Origin: a bacterium 1XD21-70
GTDB lineage: Bacteria; Bacillota; Clostridia; Lachnospirales; Lachnospiraceae
DNA length: 64,000 nt
Assembly (NCBI GenBank): GCA_003669055.1
Contig: RAYB01000006.1
Location: 83,188 to 147,187 of the forward strand
Reading direction: 5' to 3'
Positions within the stretch are counted from its first letter, which is position 1; each line of letters begins with the position of its first letter. Below, one piece after another: positions 41,405-49,017 of this stretch. The notes beneath the pieces are model-generated. The model ran no database searches. It saw only the letters and a list, made by a program, of their open reading frames with translations, and had not been told where the DNA came from. The position numbers and the translations under genes are program-made.

Positions 41405-41655
41405 TTTTTGCCCCTTTCTTTTTCCAGACATTCACACCCTTCAGGCGTGATAAAATATGTGTCGGCGCGGCCTTCTTTCAGCCCGCGGCCAATATATCCG
41501 GATTTTTCAAAATCCTTTATTTTCTTGAATATCGTATTTTCTTTCAATCCGAAATCCTCCGAAGCGGCGATCTCTTTTACTGTCATAGACGATAATCTAT
41601 TTGTGGCTTCGCCCGTCCGTAAGATTGAAAGAATAATAAAGCCTAGCCTGTTCAA
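41401..41655 (-). CDS. tubR: TubR-like winged-helix DNA-binding protein
   Basis: 84 residues, TTG start with AAGGACGGTG upstream. Winged helix: RLSSMTVKEIAASEDFGLKE, NTIFKKIKDFEKSGYIGRGL, wing ADTYFITPEG. It is translationally coupled to tubZ and lies 35 bp after eight tandem iterons, the exact order centromere-tubR-tubZ. Inferred role: bind the iterons, repress the operon and link DNA to TubZ filaments. Homology to known TubR cannot be tested here. Confidence 0.75.
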   Translation of the reverse strand: MNRLGFIILSILRTGEATNRLSSMTVKEIAASEDFGLKENTIFKKIKDFEKSGYIGRGLKEGRADTYFITPEGCECLEKERGKK

Positions 41656-41690
41656 TCTTTCACCGTCCTTTTTTGTCGCCCCTTGTGAAT

Positions 41691-41770
41691 CCTGATTTAC
41701 TCTGATTTACTCTGATATTCTCTGATAAACTCTGATTTATTCTGATTTACTCTGATAAACTCTGATTTTT
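41691..41770. repeat. Eight 10-bp iterons: candidate tubC centromere
   Basis: Eight consecutive units with no gaps, consensus TCTGATTTAC: CCTGATTTAC, TCTGATTTAC, TCTGATATTC, TCTGATAAAC, TCTGATTTAT, TCTGATTTAC, TCTGATAAAC, TCTGATTTTT. The 10-bp period places them on one DNA face. The array lies upstream of tubR and runs 24 bp into the 3' end of the neighbouring small gene. The tubRZ promoter must lie in or next to it, so TubR binding would also autoregulate. Confidence 0.9.
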
Positions 41771-41992
41771 TGGTTTACCACGTTCAGCAATCACTTGATC
41801 GTATGGTATCGTTCCAAGATACCGATCCGCTTCAGAACATCCACAAAAAGGACATATGCTCGTTGCTTCGCACGACATATATACTTTTCCGCATTTCTGG
41901 CAAGTGTTCCGCCAGAATGGATCTGTAATTTTTGTAATGCCGTCTGAATAATATGTATTTATTCGCTGAAAATCGCTCCATATGCTTGACAT
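41747..41992 (-). CDS. Small zinc-ribbon protein
   Basis: 81 residues with two CxxC pairs and an extra Cys (CQKCGKVYMSCEATSICPFC GC), a zinc ribbon. The last codons are in the iteron array. No function recognised; its place directly before the partition locus may be chance. Confidence 0.6.
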   Translation of the reverse strand: MSSIWSDFQRINTYYSDGITKITDPFWRNTCQKCGKVYMSCEATSICPFCGCSEADRYLGTIPYDQVIAERGKPKNQSLSE

Positions 41993-42014
41993 TCACGCGC
42001 CTAACCTTTACAAT
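41986..42014 (+). promoter_or_regulatory. Rightward promoter of candidate small RNA B
   Basis: TTGACA (41986-41991), 17 bp, TACAAT (42009-42014), against the direction of all early genes. Followed by TATTAAAGGCTGGCGC. Confidence 0.6.
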
Positions 42015-42020
42015 TATTAA

Positions 42021-42094
42021 AGGCTGGCGCATGTCGCAAGCTGTGAATGGGGCGCAACGGGAAGGCTGTCAATCTTTGGCGTTGCGCCTTTTTT
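42021..42094 (+). ncRNA. Candidate small RNA B
   Basis: About 70 nt between a consensus promoter and a strong terminator: GGCGCAACG (42051-42059), a 20-nt loop, CGTTGCGCC (42080-42088), TTTTTT. No ribosome site or ORF. The transcript start ATTATTAAAGGYTG is shared with candidate A at 33014. It fills the only gap between two leftward genes. It could be antisense, regulatory or a decoy; function unknown. Confidence 0.45.
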
Positions 42095-42095
42095 A

Positions 42096-42263
42096 TTATG
42101 CAGAATCCGCGATCGGCGCATTGGTCATAATTCCGATCGTTAATGTGTCAAGCGCTTTCGGAAGTGCTTCGTCAAGGTCTTTCTGTGTCCTGATTCCGAA
42201 GCCTTTTAAAATCTCTTTCAGCCGTTCAGCCTGTGCCTGTTGCTGATTTTCTCTTTTCGCCAT
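42096..42263 (-). CDS. Small early protein
   Basis: 55 residues from ATG 42263 (MAKRENQQQAQAERLKEILK), AAAGGGGG upstream. Helical; LKGFGIRTQKDLDEALPKAL may be a short HTH. The open frame runs further to 42341 but without a site. No family recognised. Confidence 0.6.
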   Translation of the reverse strand: MAKRENQQQAQAERLKEILKGFGIRTQKDLDEALPKALDTLTIGIMTNAPIADSA

Positions 42264-42280
42264 GATTGCAGCCCCCTTTT

Positions 42281-42787
42281 TTAGTAATACTCTAATTCCT
42301 TTGAAACGTGGAACCATGTGATCCGGCCGTGCATTTTCCAATCAACCCGAAGAAATTCTTTTTCCGTGGTCTTGTCAATGTCTGCTTCGGTCTTTCCATC
42401 GTCCATATACTTCCTGAATTTTTTCGTTTTTCCGTTCGCTTTCAAGATAATAAATTCCTTCCCGATTTCCCAGCGGAAATTGCGCTGCTCTTCCGGATCC
42501 CATTCCTCCGGCCCGGCATAAGTCAATTCGCGGACATAATGAACCGATTTCGGCCACATTGTAAGCCTGGTATTCATCCCGACATTGTTTAAATGCTGGA
42601 TAACATAGGCTTCAAAAATCCGCTTGTTTTCCTCTGTTAAATCCTGATAGCCGGTTGTTTCGGTTATGTCATATCCGTGGATATTCAAAATGTCCTGGAC
42701 GGTCTGAAGCTGATAGTCAGTCCGGCCGTATTCCTTATAAAGCGCCGTTACTTCCGCGTATGATGTGCGGTTCGTTGGTTTTCTCAT
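42281..42787 (-). CDS. Early protein, unknown function
   Basis: 168 residues from ATG 42787 (MRKPTNRTSYAEVTALYKEY), with GGAAAGGTGG upstream. Mixed alpha/beta (GYQDLTEENKRIFEAYVIQH, REIGKEFIILKANG-like segment). No recognised domain. It lies just downstream of the second DGR target and its hairpin. Confidence 0.65.
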   Translation of the reverse strand: MRKPTNRTSYAEVTALYKEYGRTDYQLQTVQDILNIHGYDITETTGYQDLTEENKRIFEAYVIQHLNNVGMNTRLTMWPKSVHYVRELTYAGPEEWDPEEQRNFRWEIGKEFIILKANGKTKKFRKYMDDGKTEADIDKTTEKEFLRVDWKMHGRITWFHVSKELEYY

Positions 42788-42818
42788 GGTTCCACCTTTC
42801 CGGCCCTCCACGGGCCTA

Positions 42819-42842
42819 TTAGACGCGCTATCGCGCGTGTAA
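42819..42842 (-). other. Hairpin downstream of VR2 (GATA loop)
   Basis: ACGCGC (42823-42828), 4-nt loop, GCGCGT (42833-42838), extended past a G-G mismatch by TTA/TAA (42819-42821 and 42840-42842). On the coding-sense strand the loop is GATA, identical to that after VR1, while the stem sequence differs. It is the second DGR target-recognition hairpin. Confidence 0.75.
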
Positions 42843-42843
42843 A

Positions 42844-42867
42844 CAGATTACAGTTACCGGATTACAG
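42844..42867. repeat. Paired 10-bp repeats between VR2 and its hairpin
   Basis: CAGATTACAG (42844-42853) and CGGATTACAG (42858-42867), 4 bp apart, with the target's TAA stop (42854-42856) in the gap. Same arrangement as 8320-8343. Confidence 0.8.
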
Positions 42868-43813
42868 GTTTCCCTAATAAAGCGGAAAAGAAGCCGAGGG
42901 CCGAGTACACGTTAGAACGCGGGCCGTCCAAAAACAGCGCCGAAGGCCCGGAAGCCGAAGTGCTGAGGCAACACGCACCCACGAAACAGATTGCTTCGTC
43001 AAGTTCTGCGTCAGCTGCAAACCATTCTTTACTTGCGCTTTCATCGTCAATAATGATTCCTAAATCCTTTAAAATCTGCGGTACTTCATCCAGGGCGACG
43101 GCGACTTCATCCCGTTCTACGGCGTCATAGCCTTTTACTTTATCCGTCGTGATCATCATATCGCCTTCTTCTCCGGGGCCTATCATAACAGGGCGCCCAT
43201 TTACCAGCACTTCCAGAAATTCCTTGCTATCCTCTGATAAATCAGCGTCAGGGGCCGCGGCGTCATTGTCCGGCATATATTCCAGCTTGCCACGCTTCAG
43301 GCGGATTCCAGAAACAATTTTCCACACATTCCCGATCGTGTCCGCTATGCCCGTTTCTGAATTTCCGTTGTGGAACCATGCAGCGGGGCCGGATCCTGTT
43401 TCTGTGCGCCCGTATTCGCTTTTTATGCCCTCTTCTAATTCATCACCGTGATAATGTCCATATGATGTATTTCCGCGCGTTCCCGGCCGCGTGGTGTCCT
43501 TTATGTACTGCCATTCGCAATTTGTCAGCAAGTGCCAGCCTTCCCCCTTCTGGCGGATTCTTTCGATCGCGTCGTCCATGCTGATATATGCCAGGGGATC
43601 CCGGAACGGAAGGGAAACAACCTGATTCTTTACGGCGCTGTTTAAGAACCTGGAAAGATAAACGGAATCATATTCCACGCCCTTAACCAGAAAAACCGGA
43701 TCGGCCAGTTCCTTTTCAGGGGCCGTGTTTTCAAGTTTCAACATCATGTTAGGAAGCCCGTTAGCGTCATAGATAACAACCGGCGTTTCCTTTACATACT
43801 TTTTTTCTTTCAT
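42854..43813 (-). CDS. DGR variable protein 2, in the early region
   Basis: 319 residues, homologous along its length to variable protein 1: VVIYDANGLPNMMLKL, GVEYDSVYLSRFLNSAVKNQ, GEGWHLLTNCEWQYI, GNTSYGHYHGDE, GSGPAAWFHNGN, ADTIGNVWKI, LGFFSALL. The C-terminus carries VR2. It has an FGE/C-type lectin fold and no signal peptide or membrane helix. It sits in the early leftward operon between replication-type genes, so its expression time differs from the tail genes unless it has its own promoter. Ribosome site GAGGAAAT. Its function is unknown; DGR targets in phages are usually receptor-binding. Confidence 0.88.
   Translation of the reverse strand: MKEKKYVKETPVVIYDANGLPNMMLKLENTAPEKELADPVFLVKGVEYDSVYLSRFLNSAVKNQVVSLPFRDPLAYISMDDAIERIRQKGEGWHLLTNCEWQYIKDTTRPGTRGNTSYGHYHGDELEEGIKSEYGRTETGSGPAAWFHNGNSETGIADTIGNVWKIVSGIRLKRGKLEYMPDNDAAAPDADLSEDSKEFLEVLVNGRPVMIGPGEEGDMMITTDKVKGYDAVERDEVAVALDEVPQILKDLGIIIDDESASKEWFAADAELDEAICFVGACCLSTSASGPSALFLDGPRSNVYSALGFFSALLGKPVIR
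42880..42984 (-). repeat. Variable repeat VR2
   Basis: 105 bp aligned without gaps to TR 7694-7798. I count 18 substitutions, every one at a template adenine (plus-strand T), and none elsewhere; the next base (opposite TR 7799, also an adenine) differs too. Encoded change: TR NNTSN..NLNNP..NVNTN to LSTSA..FLDGP..NVYSA. This is clear proof of past retrohoming at a remote gene. Confidence 0.95.
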
Positions 43814-43843
43814 TTGCTTATTTCCTCTTTTCTGATTTATTTT

Positions 43844-44581
43844 TTATGACAGAACGGCGACATTCTCCACGCCTTCCAGTTCCTTTTTGAGATATTCCGC
43901 GATACTGTGAACGGCGTTAAATTTCCAGGCGCCGCCATCCGCTTCAAACAGCGCACAAGAAACGCCGCTTTGACTGTTTTTCATGCGGAACACAAACGCA
44001 ATTTCCGGCTGGCTGATTTCGTGAAATGTCCGGAACGGTTGCAGCTTAACGGGATTAGGAACAAGAACATCTTCCATAGTTGCAAGCCCGCTTTTGATTG
44101 TGGCCTTCTGTGTCACTCCATCGTCGCCGTAATTTGCGACGGTTTTATCCTCCACGTTTCCGGCCACTTGCATAACGATCGCTTTATCCGGTGTATCTAA
44201 AAACATTGACTGCATTTGAATGATGAAGGATTCCTGGCCCACAAATTCATTCAGGGCGATCCGCGGGATCCTTGCTTTCACTTTTGCAATCTCCCATCTG
44301 TCCATATCTCCATTAAAGGCAGACACAAGCCGGACTTCGGTTTCTGATTGTACATGTACGATCATTTTAGGGATTCCCCCAGCTGCCGAGAAATCATCCG
44401 CCAGGCGGCTTTTGATGTACTCTACAAGCGAAGTCAGCGTTGAAATTTCCAGCGCGTCACAACTGCGACATTCGCCTAATAACATAGGCGTTCCGTTGTA
44501 AAAGTAATAATGTTTGTTTTTGATTTCCTCAACACGGGGCTGCTGAAGCCCTATGATGTACTGTAATGCTTCTTTGATCAT
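43844..44581 (-). CDS. Early protein, unknown function (DUF2303-like possible)
   Basis: 245 residues (MIKEALQYIIGLQQPRVEEI...). An N-terminal helical part, then a beta-rich middle (MIVHVQSETEVRLVSAFNGD) and QPFRTFHEISQPEIAFVFRM near the end. This order loosely recalls the YfdQ/DUF2303 phage family, often found by recombination genes; I am not sure. Directly upstream of variable protein 2, 30 bp apart. Confidence 0.6.
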   Translation of the reverse strand: MIKEALQYIIGLQQPRVEEIKNKHYYFYNGTPMLLGECRSCDALEISTLTSLVEYIKSRLADDFSAAGGIPKMIVHVQSETEVRLVSAFNGDMDRWEIAKVKARIPRIALNEFVGQESFIIQMQSMFLDTPDKAIVMQVAGNVEDKTVANYGDDGVTQKATIKSGLATMEDVLVPNPVKLQPFRTFHEISQPEIAFVFRMKNSQSGVSCALFEADGGAWKFNAVHSIAEYLKKELEGVENVAVLS

Positions 44582-44604
44582 GTTCCTTTACCTCTCTTTA
44601 TTTT

Positions 44605-44991
44605 TTAATTTACGCCAAGTTTCCGGGGCTGCTGGATCGGCGTCACTTTTTGGGGGCCTTCCTCTTTCTGGCCAAGGTCAGAAAAAGACATCTGGCCGGG
44701 AATCTGCTTCCCGTACTCATTCACAACAACTTCGCCGCTTTTCAGGTCTTTACCCATAGCGAAATTGGTTTTCGCGGATATAACCCCGGCAAGTTTGGAA
44801 TTTAAAGAAATTTCGATCTTTGCGTCGTCGCGCATTTCGTTTTGAACGAATGAAATATTGATTGTGATTTTCCGCTTTTCTCCGAATGGAGTATTTGGAT
44901 CTTGCATATTGTCAATAACCCGTGTAATCTCACGATCAAACTTTTCCTGAAGCGTTCCGCCCGCAAGCTGTGACAGATCAACATGTAACAT
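44605..44991 (-). CDS. Early protein of the type annotated as replication terminator
   Basis: 128 residues: MLHVDLSQLAGGTLQEKFDR EITRVIDNMQDPNT and KRKITINISFVQNE are characteristic of a family in Firmicute phages that databases often call replication terminator protein, a name without strong proof. AAAGGAG before the ATG. Small alpha/beta protein with Pro/Gln-rich C-terminus. Confidence 0.65.
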   Translation of the reverse strand: MLHVDLSQLAGGTLQEKFDREITRVIDNMQDPNTPFGEKRKITINISFVQNEMRDDAKIEISLNSKLAGVISAKTNFAMGKDLKSGEVVVNEYGKQIPGQMSFSDLGQKEEGPQKVTPIQQPRKLGVN

Positions 44992-45009
44992 TTGCTTTTC
45001 TCCTTTCCT

Positions 45010-46007
45010 CTATATTTGCGGCCGAAGCGATTTTAAAATATGCGTTATAACTTCAACCGTCCAGCCGTTCCCTAATGCTTTATAGCGCTTTGCGTCGCTT
45101 GCGCCGGCCGTGTAGCCGTCAGGCAATGTCTGAAGGCGTTCGCACTCTATCGGCGTTAATTTCCGGATATATCCGTCAATCAATACGCCATGCCGATCCT
45201 GTGCTGTCAACGTATAGAATTTTTCTCCATCGTTGAACCTCTGCCCCCGCTGCCTTTTATCCACGCGATCCGGCGTGATACATCCGAAAAGATACTGGCC
45301 CATTTTTGCGGCGTCACCGCCAGCTTCTCCACATAATGTAACTGCTTTCCCGTGAATGGAATATACACGGTTTGCCTGGCTGTCCTTCCTAAAATAGCCA
45401 ACTTTCCCAGTTGCACTTCCTTTTCGATAATTTTCAACGTCTTATCAAACGGAACCTTGTACAGTGTCAGATCCACTTTATCTTCCATCCGGTTTTCGTG
45501 GACAATATCCTTCAGCATGATTCCGCGATCTTCCGGGCGCTGTACTCCCGGAATATTTGTCCAGTATAGGCGCTTTCTGTTCTGCGCGGAAACAAGACTT
45601 GAATTTATCTCGATCGGCTCAACGCCTAAATATTCAGAAATAATATTTTCATATTCCTTTTTCATTTTCACGTTTTCCAGAAGGAAGTATTTTGGCTTTA
45701 CTTCGTCAATGGCTCTTTTAAATTCAAAAAACAATTTGCTTCGCGGATCTTCAAAATTTAACTGTTTTCCCGCTGTGCTGAACCCCTGGCAAGGGCTGCC
45801 GCCCATCACAAGATCGAAGCCTTTAAATTCCGTAAAATCTGCCTTTGTTACGTCGCCACGCTGGACTATTTCCGGATAATTCTTTTTGCTTATCTGAATA
45901 GCGCTTTTGTCAATTTCATAAGCAACATATTCTTCAACTTGTATTCCGGCTCTTTCCAGCGCCACCTTGCCGCAACTGATACCATCAAACAGACTTAACA
46001 CTTTCAT
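45010..46007 (-). pseudogene. dcm: DNA cytosine-5 methyltransferase, frameshifted
   Basis: Start MKVLSLFDGISCGKVALERA at 46007 (GGAGGGATC upstream). Motif I FDGISCG, motif IV GGSPCQGFSTAG, motif VI LLENVKM, motif VIII QNRKRLYW are in one frame; motifs IX and X (RKLTPIECERLQTLPDGY, KALGNGWTVEVI) are in another, from 45303 to 45010. The frames change near an A5 run (45303-45307): one extra A would join them. The first frame alone ends at 45207 without motif X and should be inactive. Loss, -1 slippage at AAAAAT, or a sequencing error are all possible. Confidence 0.85.
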
Positions 46008-46797
46008 CTTCCGATCCCTCCTTCCCTCTATATTCAAGGCCGTAACGGGGCCTTAACCGTATTATGTAAATTGCAAATACCCCCCCCGAACCGCGCCGGA
46101 CAAATAACCGTTCTATTGCTTTTGTGCGGCTGGCCTTGTCAAGCGTTGTCGTGCGTTCCATTTCCCATATGCAGATAAAATCATCAGGCGCGGCGTATTC
46201 GCTGCATATCACAATATTGTTTTCGCTCATTTTCCGCACCCACTCCCAATAGTGGGAATGATTAAAGCTGCCTATATATTTTGTGGTTCCCTCATATGGC
46301 GGATCGCAATATACCAGGCAGCCGGAAGGACTGATTTCTTCATAGCTTTTCACTTGAAAAACTACATCCGCCAGGGCGGGGATCTGTTTTAAGACATTTC
46401 TAACGGCTTCATCGTAATAGTTTCTGATTTCGCCGGTTTTGGTCTTAACGGTTCCGGCATATCCTCCGAACCATTTTGCGTTATATGTGGCACAAAATCC
46501 CGCAAGCGCCACCACTTCCGGCCGGAATAGTTCTTTATAGTCTTTGATCTGTGTATACAGTTCTTTGGACATTGGAACCGTTCCGGGATTCCATCCAGTT
46601 TGTAGGGCTTGCCAGAATCCGATCAAATATTCGTTATTGTCATAGCCGATCCGGTTATGACAATGTACTTTGTCAATCAGATTTCCGCCGCCGACAAACG
46701 GCTCCACATAGGTTTCAATGCCGTTTCTGTCAATGGCGCCCTGGATGATAGGAAGAATGTGTCTGCTGATTCTGGCCTTGCTTCCGACATATTTCAT
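45985..46797 (-). CDS. dam: D12-class N6-adenine DNA methyltransferase
   Basis: 270 residues: FxGxG motif I YVEPFVGGGNLID, motif IV VYCDPPYEGTTKY, ERLFV near the usual end. D12 class methylates adenine, often GATC. The last about 30 residues follow a G8 run (46080-46087) and overlap the dcm start, which is unusual; with seven G the protein would end GSGGYLQFT just before dcm. So the homopolymer sets the C-terminus. The catalytic domain is intact in either case. It may protect phage DNA from host restriction. Confidence 0.88.
   Translation of the reverse strand: MKYVGSKARISRHILPIIQGAIDRNGIETYVEPFVGGGNLIDKVHCHNRIGYDNNEYLIGFWQALQTGWNPGTVPMSKELYTQIKDYKELFRPEVVALAGFCATYNAKWFGGYAGTVKTKTGEIRNYYDEAVRNVLKQIPALADVVFQVKSYEEISPSGCLVYCDPPYEGTTKYIGSFNHSHYWEWVRKMSENNIVICSEYAAPDDFICIWEMERTTTLDKASRTKAIERLFVRRGSGGVFAIYIIRLRPRYGLEYRGKEGSEDESVKSV
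46080..46087 (-). repeat. G8 homopolymer near the end of dam
   Basis: Eight C on the plus strand (G8 in coding sense), same length as the tract in the methyltransferase at 35503. Loss of one base moves the stop codon and removes the overlap with dcm. Confidence 0.85.
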
Positions 46798-46896
46798 AAT
46801 TACCCCTATTCTGTTGTCAATGTACGCTTATTTCCAGCATATAGCCGCCGATTGCCGTCAGCCCTGGCTATATGGTCAATGGCCCGTTACGGGCCT

Positions 46897-47088
46897 TTAT
46901 GTTACCGCCCTGGCGTCCTGTGCGTACACCATACCGGCTTCCATGCCGTTCATGTACGCCAGCATGACAATACTGAAAATGCCACGCTTACCTTCCGGAA
47001 CGCTGTTGATCAGCTTACATAATTCTTCAGCATTGGAAATTTGTTCCGGCGTATAGCCTTTTTCCTTTGTCGCTTTCGTGCCTTTCAT
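46897..47088 (-). CDS. First leftward early gene, unknown function
   Basis: 63 residues (MKGTKATKEKGYTPEQISNA...), helical (EELCKLINSVPEGKRGIFSI). Lies directly after the early promoter, in the place where Cro often is, but no HTH is seen. GGAG ribosome site. No family recognised. Confidence 0.6.
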   Translation of the reverse strand: MKGTKATKEKGYTPEQISNAEELCKLINSVPEGKRGIFSIVMLAYMNGMEAGMVYAQDARAVT

Positions 47089-47110
47089 GCTTTCACGCTC
47101 CTTTCTTTTT

Positions 47111-47230
47111 TGTATTTATGAACATTCTATATCATATTTACAAATTTGTCAATAGTTCTTTTTTGTATTTATGAATATTTTTGTATTTATGAAGTTTTTT
47201 CTTGACTAGAAGAAAAAATAACGGTATAAT
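47111..47230. promoter_or_regulatory. Immunity switch: divergent promoters and three operators
   Basis: TGTATTTATGAA occurs three times (47111-47122, 47164-47175, 47182-47193). The leftward early promoter is TTGACA (47147-47152), 17 bp, TAGAAT (47124-47129). The rightward repressor promoter is TTGACT (47202-47207), 17 bp, TATAAT (47225-47230). The first operator abuts the early -10 and the others lie between the promoters, so the repressor can shut the early operon and control its own gene. Confidence 0.8.
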
Positions 47231-47256
47231 CTATGTAGAAAGTGAGGTGAAAACTC

Positions 47257-47802
47257 TTGAATAGTGGGGAACGAATAAAGATACTCCGGAAATCATTAGA
47301 CTTGACACAACAAAAGTTCGGTGAACGGATCGGAATCAAGGGAAATACTGTTGCTCAATACGAATTAGGAAGAAGCAATCCGATTGACGCCGTTTTATCT
47401 CTAATCTGCCGTGAATTTGGCGTTAGTGAAGAATGGCTCCGGACTGGCTCCGGCGAAATGTTCAGCCCAGCGCCTACGGATGTACTTGATCAGCTGGCGC
47501 AAAAATACAAACTTTCCAATGCTGCATACATAATGATCGAAAAGTTTGTGAACCTGAATCCGGATAAACAGGCGGGATTGATTGATTTTTGCATGGAAGT
47601 ATCGAAGGCAATCATAGAAAGCGATTCCGATCCGAACGCTCCCGCGTTTCCTGAAGGGGCATATTCCGGATTTTCGGAAGATCTGGCTGTCCAGGTATTC
47701 CGGGAAATGCGCGATCGGCAAGGAATACCGAAAACGCCGGAAGAATTGGAAAAGAAATTTCCGCCTGTGGATCCTGGCGCTGAAAAATCCGACGCCGGAT
47801 AG
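47257..47802 (+). CDS. CI-like XRE repressor
   Basis: 181 residues, TTG start with GTGAGGTG upstream. N-terminal HTH (RIKILRKSLDLTQQKFGERIG, GNTVAQYELGRSNP, EFGVSEEWLRTGSGEMF) is typical of phage repressors of Firmicutes. The C-terminal part lacks the S24 peptidase motif, so RecA-driven self-cleavage is not expected; induction may use another route. Divergent from the early operon. Confidence 0.88.
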   Translation: MNSGERIKILRKSLDLTQQKFGERIGIKGNTVAQYELGRSNPIDAVLSLICREFGVSEEWLRTGSGEMFSPAPTDVLDQLAQKYKLSNAAYIMIEKFVNLNPDKQAGLIDFCMEVSKAIIESDSDPNAPAFPEGAYSGFSEDLAVQVFREMRDRQGIPKTPEELEKKFPPVDPGAEKSDAG

Positions 47803-48031
47803 AACACCCGGCAAGTTAAAAGTTACATCAGTATATAAATTTTTGTAGTGCCGCTGAAATTCAGGTTATAATATAAAATCATTTGTTTTACATAGTAAAT
47901 CGCAAATATTGTTTTGTCTGGATAATGGATAAATTTTCTAGTCATTGTGTTTTTACCTTTCTTGTATGACGCCGGGCAAACTATATTATAAATTGAATGA
48001 CAGCGGCCAAACTCAAAAGGAAGGATAAAAT

Positions 48032-48622
48032 ATGAAAGGCCAAAAAATGAAAACAATCTTTGTTGTAGTATGTTTAATCATTATTGCAGCTGCGATCATC
48101 AGCTTGCTTCCGTCAGGGAAGAAAGACACGGACGCAATCACAAAAGAAGCGGAAACTGTATCAACGGAACCGGCGGCCAAAATGGAAACGGTGGAACCGA
48201 CAAGCGATCCGGAATCGGAATCAGAATCCGCGAAGGAAGTTGAACATCGTTCCGGGGATGAAATCATAGGAATAAGCGAAAAAGATATATCCGATCTGCA
48301 CCTGGTATATTATGAAAGTGTGATTGACGATGTAACCGGAAAATGGCGACTTTCTGTAATGTCGGAAGATGTAGATATTCAGGACTATGTTTATTCGTAC
48401 TATAACAAATATTTTAAAGACGATACCGAAATACACGGAATTGTGAATCTTTCCAGCAATACAACGGCAAGAATCAACTATGCTTCAGGGATGTTATTTG
48501 TAACTGAATATAGTTATGTTGATGGAGAGGAACACGACGCAAAACTTTTGTATTCTGGTACGCCTATAAAAAGTTATATCGTATATACAGATAATGGGGA
48601 TATTGAAAAATCCGAGGAATGA
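48032..48622 (+). CDS. Membrane-anchored protein expressed in the lysogen
   Basis: 196 residues. A short basic start and one membrane helix (IFVVVCLIIIAAAIISLLP), then an acidic low-complexity linker (about 30-70) and an exported domain (DLHLVYYESVIDDVTGKWRL...) with beta pattern. AAAGGAAGG upstream. It shares the strand of repressor and integrase and is probably made in the lysogen, which suggests superinfection exclusion or host conversion. No family recognised. The 230 bp before it contain a possible promoter (TTGTAG, 18 bp, TATAAT at about 47869). Confidence 0.7.
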   Translation: MKGQKMKTIFVVVCLIIIAAAIISLLPSGKKDTDAITKEAETVSTEPAAKMETVEPTSDPESESESAKEVEHRSGDEIIGISEKDISDLHLVYYESVIDDVTGKWRLSVMSEDVDIQDYVYSYYNKYFKDDTEIHGIVNLSSNTTARINYASGMLFVTEYSYVDGEEHDAKLLYSGTPIKSYIVYTDNGDIEKSEE

Positions 48623-48636
48623 AGGCAAGGTGATCT

Positions 48637-49017
48637 ATGGGGAAAATACTAATTGCAGCTTTCATCATTTTTCTGCTGATATGGGCGAATAAGATCCGGA
48701 TATACTTGAAATGGCAAAAGAAAGCGGAAGCGGACAATAAACCATTTTACCGATGGCCGGAAAGCGTCCACCAGGAACCGGAACAAAGAAAGCGGCTCCG
48801 GCAAGCGCAAGCGGAAAATTTCCAGGTTGAAGCTGTCGGAAAGAGCGGCGGGAAAATCTGCCGGATGAAGGCAGCTTCGGATCCTGATTTTTATTTTGTC
48901 GCTTTGGGGATCTGCCAGTGTCCGGAATTTAAAGAAACGCATAAACCATGTAAGCATATTTATAGAATAGCGCTGAATAAGGGATTGATCCAGGCGGCGC
49001 CGGAAGGGAAATCATGA
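48637..49017 (+). CDS. Membrane protein with SWIM-type zinc motif
   Basis: 126 residues. An N-terminal membrane helix (LIAAFIIFLLIWANKI) and a C-terminal CQCPEFKETHKPCKH, the CxCx(n)CxH pattern of SWIM zinc fingers, normally a nucleic-acid or protein-binding motif. Joining SWIM to a membrane anchor is unusual. 14 bp after the preceding gene, overlapping the next by 4 bases. Confidence 0.7.
   Translation: MGKILIAAFIIFLLIWANKIRIYLKWQKKAEADNKPFYRWPESVHQEPEQRKRLRQAQAENFQVEAVGKSGGKICRMKAASDPDFYFVALGICQCPEFKETHKPCKHIYRIALNKGLIQAAPEGKS

Noticed and set aside
41691..41770. Possible CRISPR array because of regular repeats
   Set aside because: Units are 10 bp with no spacers; this is an iteron array. 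No cas genes in the window.
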